Origin: Actinomycetales bacterium
Lineage (GTDB): Bacteria; Actinomycetota; Actinomycetes; Actinomycetales; Dermatophilaceae
Direction of reading: 5' to 3'
Length of the DNA: 64,000 bases
Assembly (NCBI GenBank): GCA_016710645.1
Contig: JADJVI010000046.1
Coordinates: forward strand, 1 to 64,000
Both the position numbers and the translations under genes were made by a program. Below the pieces are notes generated by a model. The model was not told the DNA's origin, did no database searches, and saw only the letters and a list, made by a program, of their open reading frames with translations. Of this stretch, positions 9,347 through 16,950 are shown in pieces. Within the stretch, counting starts at the first letter, position 1; each line of letters starts with the position of its first letter.

Positions 9347-12162
9347 CACCGAAGGACCTCGATACCTCCAGCGCCAAGGCGCGCAAGGGAGAACTGCGTA
9401 AGAACCAGGACAAGGTCCTCGCCAAAGCCGGCGTCCCGGCCTCGGCCAAGACCTCCTCCTACACCAACGCCCTCAACGGTTTCGCGGTCTCGGCAACGGC
9501 GGCCCAGGTTGAGTCGCTGCGCAAGAACCCCGACGTCGCGCTGGTGCTCAAGGACGACATGCGCCAAGTGACAGCGGATGACGAGGCCTCGCGCAGCGCC
9601 AGCATCAACATCGACAAGCTCGCCGGAGCCAACGACCTCTACAACTTCCTCGGCCTGACCAAGCGCACCGAGTCCTGGGGCATGGGCGTCAACGGCAGCG
9701 GCGTGACCGTTGGTGTCATCGACACCGGCATCTGGCCCGAGCACCCCAGCTTCGCCGACGACGGCAGTTACCCCGCACACGCGCCGCTGGACACGACGGT
9801 CGGCTCGGCCTGCGCCTTCGGCAACACCGCGCACAACAGCGCGGACGCGCCCTTCACTTGCAACAACAAGCTCGTGGGCGCTCGCGTCTTCCTGGACACC
9901 TACCGCGCCAACTCGGGCATCGGCCCGGGCGAGTTCGACTCGGCGCGTGACGACGAGGGCCACGGCACGCACACCGCGTCCACGGCGGCCGGTAACGCCA
10001 ACATCGCGGCGTCGATCTTCGGGGTTCCGAAGGGCACGACGTCGGGCATCGCTCCGCGGGCCCAGATCATCGCTTACAAGGCGCTCGGCGCCGGTGGCGG
10101 CTACATCTCCGACCTGGTGGCCGCGATCGACCAGGCCGTCGCTGACGGCGTCGACGTCATCAACTACTCCGTCGGTGGCGGCGCGGCGACCGTCAGCCCC
10201 GACACCCTGGCCTTCCTCTTTGCTGCCGACGCGGGTGTCTTCTCGGCCGTCTCGGCGGGCAACAGCGGCCCCGGCGCCAAGACCATCGGTGGCCCGGCCG
10301 ACGTGCCGTGGGTGACCGCGGTGGGCGCCAACACCTACAGCTCGATGTACGAGGGCTACATCCAGGCCGGTGGGAAGACCTACCGTGGCGCCTCGGTGAC
10401 CAAGGGCGTCGGCCCGGCCAAGTTCGTCGACGCGGCCAACGCCGGCAGCGAGCTGTGCCTGGCCGGCAAGCTCGACCCCGCCAAGGTGACCGGCGCCATC
10501 GTGCTGTGCAAGCGCGGCAGCAACGGCCGGGTGGCCAAGAGCGCCGAGGTGCAGCGCGCCGGTGGTGTCGGCATGGTCCTCTACAACGCCGTCGACGTCG
10601 ACACCTTATTCTCGGACAACTTCATGGTGCCGACTGTCATGATCGACTACACCCCGGGCACTCAGATCAAGGCGTGGATCAACAGCACTCCCAACCCGAC
10701 CGGGAGTCTGGTGGCCGGCGGCATCGGCAAGGCGTCGTTCTACTCGCCGACCATGGCCTACTTCTCCTCGCGTGGTGAGAACCCCACCGCGGGCGACCTC
10801 ATCAAGCCCGACATCACCGCACCGGGCGTCCAGATCATGGCCGGCAACACCCCCGTGGCCGAGCCGACCGGCCAGCTGTTCCAGGCGATTGCGGGCACGT
10901 CGATGTCCAGCCCGATCGTCGCCGGGAGCTACGCCCTGCTCAAGCAGGCCCACCCCGACTGGACCCCGGCGATGGCCAAGTCAGCCCTCATGACGACGGC
11001 CAACACCGCAGTCCGGGACAATGACCGGGTCAGCCCGGCCACGCCGTTTGCCATGGGTGCGGGCATGACCAACCTCGGCAGCCCGACCGCGCGCGGCTCG
11101 GCTTACCGGCCTGGTCTGGTCTACGACGCCGGCTTCTACGAGTACCTCGGCTTCCTCTGTGCCGAGGGACGCGAGGCCTTCGGCAACGCGGACCGCACGT
11201 GCGCCTCGTTGGCCGCGAACGGCATACCGACGCGGGCTGCCGACCTCAACCTGGCCTCCATTGGCGTCGAGGCGGTCGCCGGCACGACGACCGTGACCCG
11301 CACGGTGACCAGCGTCGCCGACCGGACGACGACCTTCGACTCGCGGGTCGAGGCGCCGGCCGGTTATCGGGTCAAGGTCACCCCGTCGCGGTTGACCATT
11401 GACCCGGGCAAGTCGGCGTCCTTCACGGTGACCATCACCAACACCGGCGCGGCTCCGGCCGGCCAGTGGCGCTTTGGCTCGCTGACCTGGAAGAGCAGCG
11501 GCTACGAGGTCCGCAGCCCGATCGCGGTCAAGGGCACGACGCTCTCGGCTCCGGCCTCGGTGACCGGCACCGGCGCGAGCGGCTCGGCCACGTTGCCGGT
11601 GCAGTTCGGCTTCGCCGGTCCCTACACGGCGACCGCCGAGGGCCTCGTCGCGGCGACCCACACGTCGGCCGTCGTCGCTCAGGACCCCGACCAGACCTAC
11701 CCCAGCCCCGATGACGGCGCCGGCGTGGTCACGGTGCCCTACACCCTCAGCGGTGTCGGGGTAGCCCAGTGGCGGGTCAACCTGCCCGATCCCACCGACC
11801 TGGACCTCTACCTCTATGGTCCGGACGGCTCGCTCGTCGCCACGAGCACCGGAGGTGGCACCAACGAGCTGATCCGCTTGCAGGCCCCCGCTGACGGGAC
11901 CTACAAGCTGGTCATCCACGGCTGGGCGGTCGGTGCCACGCCGGTCACCGCGGACGTCCGCAGTTGGCTGGTTCCGGTCTCCGGTGGCAACGGGTCACTC
12001 ACGGTGACCAGCGGCGGGTCGACCACCGCCACCATCGGCGGCACCCACTCGGTCGGCATCGCGTGGAGCGGCCTGACCGCGGGTGAGGAGTACCTCGGCT
12101 CGGTCACGCATCACAACGGCGCCACGGTCGTCGGCCGCACGGTGGTGTCGGTCACGGGCTGA
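9347..12162 (+). pseudogene. Secreted subtilisin-like serine protease (S8) with PA insert, 3' part, decapitated by the element
   Basis: The open frame begins artificially at 9265 inside the element end; real subtilase sequence starts at about 9350 (KDLDTSSAK). Remaining parts: most of the I9 prodomain (up to about residue 95), the S8 catalytic domain with Asp (VGVIDTGIW, codon 9721), His (GHGTHTAST, codon 9961) and Ser (GTSMSSPIVAG, codon 10900), a PA insert (SELCLAGKLDPAKVTGAIVLC), then Fn3-like and bacterial pre-peptidase-like C-terminal domains. The signal peptide and prodomain start are missing and lie at 14-164. The catalytic triad is intact over more than 900 residues, so the interruption is recent. 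One GTATGCC-type motif is present at 11221. Confidence 0.8.
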
Positions 12163-12187
12163 TCCCTTCGCACCGCACGGACCGGGG

Positions 12188-12215
12188 CGGCATACCGAGC
12201 ACTTTCGGTATGCCG
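12188..12215. terminator. Hairpin built from an inverted pair of the GTATGCC motif
   Basis: CGGCATACCGA, a 6-base loop, then TCGGTATGCCG: a perfect 11-bp stem 25 bp after the subtilase stop. No T-run follows, as is usual for actinobacterial terminators. Confidence 0.6.
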
Positions 12216-12320
12216 TCCCGGCACGTCCGGGGCCGCGTGGGGAGATACAGGGGTATGCCGTGCGAGCGTCGGCAGGGTGTTCCCGGAGACCGATCCCTCC
12301 CGCAGAACGCCTGGCGTGGC

Positions 12321-12326
12321 TACGCT
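12321..12326 (+). promoter_or_regulatory. Leaderless-type -10 box for the alpha/beta hydrolase
   Basis: TACGCT ends 7 bases before the ATG at 12334; no ribosome binding site is visible. Confidence 0.45.
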
Positions 12327-12333
12327 CGGGAGC

Positions 12334-13089
12334 ATGAGCATCCCGCAGATCACGGTGGGCCACGGGCCGCACCACGTCTACGTCCTGCACGGCTGGTTCG
12401 GCTCCGCCGACGGGTGGGGGCTGTTCCCGACCTACCTCGACGGTGAGCAGTTCACCTACCACTTCTTCGACAACCGTGGCTATGGCGCTCGCATGGACGA
12501 GCGCGGTGACTACAGCCTCGACGAGGTCGCCGGCGATGTTCTGGCCCTCGCGGATTCCGAAGGGGTGCAGACCTTTTCGCTGATCGGCCACTCGATGGGC
12601 GGCGCAGAGGTGCTGCGCGTGTTGGCCAAGGCGCCGGGTCGAGTCCGCAAGATCGTCGGCATCACGCCGGTCGGAGCGAGCCCGACGCCCTTTGATGAGG
12701 CCGGGCACAACCTCTTCTACGGCGCATCGGAGAACCGCGATATGCGGTTCGGCATCATCGACTTCACCACCGGCAATCGCAACACCGCCACCTGGGTCAA
12801 TTCCGTTGTCGAGCACTCACTTTCGCACTCCACGGTCGAGGGGTTCCACGGCGCTCTGGTGGCCTGGGCGACGCCGGACTTCCTCGCCGACATCGCCGGC
12901 TCTGAGCACGAGATGCTCGTCATCCCCGGCGAGCACGACCCCGCGCTCGGCGAAGCGACGGTCCGCCAGACCTGGGAGCCGCACTTCCCTAACTGCCGCA
13001 TCGAGGTGATGCCCAACGCCGGGCACTACCCCATGTTTGAGACCCCGGTCCAGCTCGCGACCGTCATCGAACGCTTCCTCGCCGACTGA
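12334..13089 (+). CDS. Alpha/beta-fold hydrolase
   Basis: 251 residues from the ATG at 12334 (the frame is open further upstream, but TACGCT placed 7 bases before this ATG decides the start). The nucleophile elbow is GHSMGG, the oxyanion region is LHGWFGSADGW, the acid is in IPGEHDPALG and the catalytic His in MPNAGHYPMFETP. Length and motif order are those of small esterase/haloperoxidase-type hydrolases without a large lid. No membrane or export signal. It precedes the P450 gene by about 50 bp. Substrate is not predictable. Confidence 0.8.
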   Translation: MSIPQITVGHGPHHVYVLHGWFGSADGWGLFPTYLDGEQFTYHFFDNRGYGARMDERGDYSLDEVAGDVLALADSEGVQTFSLIGHSMGGAEVLRVLAKAPGRVRKIVGITPVGASPTPFDEAGHNLFYGASENRDMRFGIIDFTTGNRNTATWVNSVVEHSLSHSTVEGFHGALVAWATPDFLADIAGSEHEMLVIPGEHDPALGEATVRQTWEPHFPNCRIEVMPNAGHYPMFETPVQLATVIERFLAD

Positions 13090-13138
13090 CGCGCCAACTG
13101 ACGCGCTCTCCTAGCCGCTGATTGAGTCGCTGACCGAC

Positions 13139-14680
13139 GTGCCCCCGCTCGACCCGACCGACGTGCCCGACCGCGCCGCCGCGCGCGGTCGGGTCGACAC
13201 GGCATACGCGCTGCTCTCCGACGAGGACCGGGCGGCGACGCGCCTGGTCCACGACCCGGTCGCCTATACCCGCGAGGTCCCGTATGCCGCCCTGGCGGCA
13301 TTGCGCGAGCGGCACGGGGTCGTCCCGGTCGCCGAGCCGGAGTTGCCCGGTTGGCCGGAGGGCACCGGCTACTGGCTCGTGCTGCGGCATGCCGATGTCG
13401 ATCGGGTGCTCAAGGATCCGGGCACCTTCTCGTCGTCCTTCGGCGGCACCCAGATGCGCGACCCGCGCACCGCCGAGGACCTGCGCTATGTGCGCCGGAT
13501 GATGCTCAACATGGATCCGCCGGAGCATTCTCGGTTGCGTCGGCTGTTGGCAAAATCGTTCACCCCCAAAGCGATCGGCGCGCTGGAGGCACAGGTCGCC
13601 GGCCACGTCACCGGGATTGTCGATCGGATGCTCGCTGCTGGTGAGGGCGGCGCCAGCGGCGAGTGCGATTTCGCCAAGGACGTCTCCGCCGACCTGCCGC
13701 TGCTCACCCTCGCCGACGTCATGGGCGTGCCGCCGCAGGACCGCTGGCTGATGTTCGACTGGGCCAACCGGGTGATCGGCTGGCAGGACCCCGACTATCG
13801 GGTCAGTGCCCACTTCGACCCGGCCGGTGCCACGGAACTCGGCCGGACGGCATACGCGCTGCGCCCCGAGCCGGGACCCGACGGCCTCATGCCCGATCCG
13901 CGATCGCGCGCCGGGATGCCCGACCTCTACGCCTATGCCCACGCCCTGGGCACGCTGCGCCGCGAGCAGCCCGGCGAGGACGTGATGTCGATCCTCATGG
14001 CCCAGCGCGACGACGGCGAGGGCGGGGGATCCGTGTCGGTTGAGGAGTTTGAAAATCTCTTCTGGCTGTTCGCTGTCGCCGGCAACGAGACGACCCGCAA
14101 CGGTATGCCGGGTGGTCTGGTCGGGCTGCTCGGTGACCCGGCCGCGCAACGCGCGCTGCGCGACGATCCGAGCCTCATCCCCAACGCGGTCGAGGAGATG
14201 CTGCGCTGGTGGACCCCGGTGATGACCTTCCGCCGCACCGCCACACGGGAGGTCGAGCTCGGCGGCCGCACGCTGCACCGCGGTGACAAGGTCGTCGTGT
14301 CGTTTGCGGCGGCCAACCGGGACCCGGCGGTGTTTGAAAACCCCGACACCTTCGACATCCGCCGCGACAACGCTCGCCGCCATCTGGCCTTCGGTGCCGG
14401 CCCGCACGTGTGCCTCGGCGCCTTCCTGGCCCGCTCGATGATGACCCGGATGTTCACCGAATTGCTCGGTCGCACGACGTGGATCGAGAGCGCCGGCGAC
14501 CCGGTCTGGCTGCAGTCCAACTTCCAACGCGGCGTCAAGCGCCTCCCCATCACCTGGACCGCTGAGGGGGCGAGCGGGCCACCGGTGGAGGACGTCATCG
14601 CCAAGTTGCGCGAGCTGCGCCAAGGCGTCCCGCCTGGCGACCTGTCGATCCGCGGAATGATCGACCAGGGCCGGAGCTGA
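13139..14680 (+). CDS. Cytochrome P450
   Basis: A soluble haem mono-oxygenase of 513 residues. Visible motifs: C-helix LNMDPPEHSRLRRLL, I-helix oxygen-activation AVAGNETTRNG, K-helix EEMLR (E-x-x-R), the FRRTATREVELGG segment and the haem-binding loop FGAGPHVCLGAFLAR with the Cys thiolate. The MDPPEHSRLR and FGAGPHVCLG style is that of bacterial CYP families acting on terpenes, sterols or alkyl chains. The protein is longer than the usual 400-420 residues, with an insert of about 50 residues (around 13800-13960) between the F/G and I helices. Ferredoxin and reductase partners are not encoded nearby. An aminotransferase follows 46 bp downstream, so oxidation followed by amination is possible. 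Confidence 0.9.
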   Translation: MPPLDPTDVPDRAAARGRVDTAYALLSDEDRAATRLVHDPVAYTREVPYAALAALRERHGVVPVAEPELPGWPEGTGYWLVLRHADVDRVLKDPGTFSSSFGGTQMRDPRTAEDLRYVRRMMLNMDPPEHSRLRRLLAKSFTPKAIGALEAQVAGHVTGIVDRMLAAGEGGASGECDFAKDVSADLPLLTLADVMGVPPQDRWLMFDWANRVIGWQDPDYRVSAHFDPAGATELGRTAYALRPEPGPDGLMPDPRSRAGMPDLYAYAHALGTLRREQPGEDVMSILMAQRDDGEGGGSVSVEEFENLFWLFAVAGNETTRNGMPGGLVGLLGDPAAQRALRDDPSLIPNAVEEMLRWWTPVMTFRRTATREVELGGRTLHRGDKVVVSFAAANRDPAVFENPDTFDIRRDNARRHLAFGAGPHVCLGAFLARSMMTRMFTELLGRTTWIESAGDPVWLQSNFQRGVKRLPITWTAEGASGPPVEDVIAKLRELRQGVPPGDLSIRGMIDQGRS

Positions 14681-14713
14681 GTGCAGCTGCTGGTTTAGCG
14701 CGCGCCTCGGGCC

Positions 14714-14719
14714 TAGAGT
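14714..14719 (+). promoter_or_regulatory. Leaderless-type -10 box for the aminotransferase
   Basis: TAGAGT lies 7 bases before the ATG at 14727. Confidence 0.45.
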
Positions 14720-14726
14720 CGGGCGC

Positions 14727-16115
14727 ATGACCGAGGCCAGCCACCCGACCCAGCCGACCACCTTCGCGGTGCCCACCGACGAGGCGACCGTGCGCGCCAG
14801 CGACCGCGCCCACGTCTTCCACTCCTGGTCAGCGCAGGGCGCGATCAACCCGCTGCCGATCGCCCGCGCCGAGGGCAGCCGGTTCTGGGACTACCAGGGC
14901 AAGGGCTACCTCGACTTCACCTCGGGCCTGGTCAACGTCAACATCGGCTACAACCACCCGCGGATGATCGCCGCCATCGCCGAGCAGGCCGGCCGGATGA
15001 CGACCATCGCCCCCGGGTATGCCGTCGACGTCCGCTCCGAGGCCGCTCGCCTCATCGCCGAGCGCGCTCCCGCAGGCCTCAATATGGTCTTCTTCACCAA
15101 CGGCGGGGCCGAAGCCACCGAGAACGCCATCCGGATGGCTCGCCTGCACACCGGCCGCCACAAGATCTTCGCGGCCTATCGCTCCTACCACGGGGCCACC
15201 GCGGGAGCCCTGACAATGACCGGTGACCCGCGCCGCGTCGCCAGCGAACCCGGCATACCGGGCGTCGTGCATTTCTGGGGACCCTACCTCTACCGCTCGG
15301 CCTTCCACGCCGAGACCGAGGCGCAGGAGACACAGCGCGCCCTGCAGCACCTGCGCGACCTCATCACCGTCGAGGGCCCCGGCTCGGTCGCGGCGATCAT
15401 CATGGAGACCATCGTCGGCACCAACGGCATTCTCGTGCCGCCGGCGGGCTACCTCGCGGGCGTGCGAGCGCTGTGCGACGAATTCGGGATCGTCATGATC
15501 GCCGACGAGGTGATGGCCGGTTTCGGTCGGATCGGGCAGTGGTATGCCGTGCAGCACTGGGATGTCACGCCCGACCTCATCACCTTCGCCAAGGGGGTCA
15601 ACTCCGGCTATGTGCCCCTCGGGGGCGTGGTCATCTCCGACGCAATCGCCGACACCTTCCGCGACCGGGTCTACCCAGGCGGGCTGACCTACTCCGGCCA
15701 CCCGTTAGCCTGCGCGGCGGCGGTCGCCTCGATCCAGATCTTCGAGGACGAGGATGTGCTCGGGCACGCTCGGATGCTCGGTGAGGACGTCATCGGTCCG
15801 GAGCTGGCCAAGATCGCCGATAAGCACCCGTCGGTCGGGGAGGTGCGCGGGCTCGGCGTCTTCTGGGCGCTCGAACTGGTCACCGACCGCGACACTCGCG
15901 CGCCGCTGGTGCCCTACAACGCCAGTGGTGCGGCGGCCAAGCCGATGCTCGACTTCGCGGCGGCGTGCAAGGCGCAGGGGCTGTGGCCGTTCACCCACTT
16001 CAACCGCACTCACATCGTGCCGCCGTGCACGACGAGCGTCGAGGAGGTCCACGAGGGCCTGGCCATCATCGACGAGGCCCTCACCGTCGCCGACGGCTAT
16101 TACACGGGCAGCTGA
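14727..16115 (+). CDS. Class III (omega-type) pyridoxal-phosphate aminotransferase
   Basis: 462 residues. Transfers an amino group between an amine or amino acid and a keto or aldehyde acceptor. PLP-site features: FFTNGGAEATENAIRMAR, AYRSYHGATAGALTMTGD, the acidic residue in MIADEVMAGFGRIG and the Schiff-base Lys in LITFAKGVNSGYVPLGG. The N-terminal VFHSWSAQG with DFTSGLVNVNIGYNHP places it with taurine-pyruvate and putrescine/beta-alanine type enzymes; the donor cannot be named. It has its own leaderless promoter and overlaps the convergent phosphatidylcholine-synthase-like gene by 16 bp. Confidence 0.85.
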   Translation: MTEASHPTQPTTFAVPTDEATVRASDRAHVFHSWSAQGAINPLPIARAEGSRFWDYQGKGYLDFTSGLVNVNIGYNHPRMIAAIAEQAGRMTTIAPGYAVDVRSEAARLIAERAPAGLNMVFFTNGGAEATENAIRMARLHTGRHKIFAAYRSYHGATAGALTMTGDPRRVASEPGIPGVVHFWGPYLYRSAFHAETEAQETQRALQHLRDLITVEGPGSVAAIIMETIVGTNGILVPPAGYLAGVRALCDEFGIVMIADEVMAGFGRIGQWYAVQHWDVTPDLITFAKGVNSGYVPLGGVVISDAIADTFRDRVYPGGLTYSGHPLACAAAVASIQIFEDEDVLGHARMLGEDVIGPELAKIADKHPSVGEVRGLGVFWALELVTDRDTRAPLVPYNASGAAAKPMLDFAAACKAQGLWPFTHFNRTHIVPPCTTSVEEVHEGLAIIDEALTVADGYYTGS

Positions 16116-16849
16116 GCAGTTTCGGCCAGCGCGGCGCCGGATGAGGCCCGACGGCGCCGCGCGGTGAGCCACAGCGACTCGCCGATGTAGAACGCGATGT
16201 AAGCCAGCGACGCCGCGACCACCCACGCCGGGGGCGTGGGCAGGGAGGCGACGATCACGGCATACGCGAGCAGCCACAGTCCGGCGCCGACCATGTTGGC
16301 GACCCACCAGGTCTGCGTGCGCGACGGGTAGACGTAGCCGATCGGGACGAAAACCAGTGCGCTACAGAGCAATACCAGCGCGCTGGTGGCGACCGGGCCG
16401 AGCCCGAGCACCACGACATAGAAGGCCACGACGTTCCAATAGGAGGGGAAACCCCAGAAGAGGTGGTCGTCGGTCTTCGCGTCGGCGCGGCAGAACTGAA
16501 AACACGAGGCCAGCAGAGGCGCGCATGCCACCACCCAGCCGAGCGGACCGGTGGGCAGATAGCCCCCGATCCACAGCAGGGTCACCGGCGCAAAGCAATA
16601 GGTGAGGTAATCGACGATGTTGTCCAGCAGCGCTCCGTCGAATCCCGGCCAGTGCTCCTTGACCCGGAAGCGGCGCGCGAGGAGGCCATCGGTGCCGTCG
16701 ACGAGCATCGCCACGAGAAAGAGCCACAGTGCGACGGTGATCGCGCGCGCTTCGATCGCCACCACCATGAGAAACGCCAGCACGGCACCGATCGCGGTGT
16801 AAACGTGCACCAGAGCCGCGGCGAGGCGGCTCCCTGAGGCCGGCGGCAC
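16100..16849 (-). CDS. pcs: CDP-alcohol phosphatidyltransferase, phosphatidylcholine-synthase-like
   Basis: 249 residues and about eight membrane helices. The catalytic motif DGTDGLLARRF-VKEHWPGFDGALLDNIVDYLTY fits DG-x2-DG-x2-AR-x(n)-G-x3-D-x3-D of CDP-alcohol transferases. The spacing, the VKE after AR and the LDNIVDY-T-Y ending resemble rhizobial phosphatidylcholine synthase, which makes phosphatidylcholine directly from CDP-diacylglycerol and choline. The substrate is therefore suggested but not proven. GTG start; convergent 16-bp overlap with the aminotransferase. Confidence 0.75.
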   Translation of the reverse strand: MPPASGSRLAAALVHVYTAIGAVLAFLMVVAIEARAITVALWLFLVAMLVDGTDGLLARRFRVKEHWPGFDGALLDNIVDYLTYCFAPVTLLWIGGYLPTGPLGWVVACAPLLASCFQFCRADAKTDDHLFWGFPSYWNVVAFYVVVLGLGPVATSALVLLCSALVFVPIGYVYPSRTQTWWVANMVGAGLWLLAYAVIVASLPTPPAWVVAASLAYIAFYIGESLWLTARRRRASSGAALAETAQLPV

Positions 16850-16950
16850 GGGCAGTCACCTTCGCATTCGGGCAGTGAAGTCGCCCAAGTATGCCGTGCC
16901 GCCCGCCTGTGGTGCGGCGAATCGGGCGCTTCGTGAGGCAGGATGGTCCG

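Noticed and set aside
8731..9972. 413-aa open frame on the minus strand
   Set aside because: It is antisense to the GNAT gene and the subtilase start; Arg/Gly/Val-rich shadow typical of high-GC DNA with no family motif.
13064..14848. 594-aa open frame on the minus strand
   Set aside because: Antisense to the P450 gene, whose motifs are unambiguous; composition is that of a GC-rich shadow.
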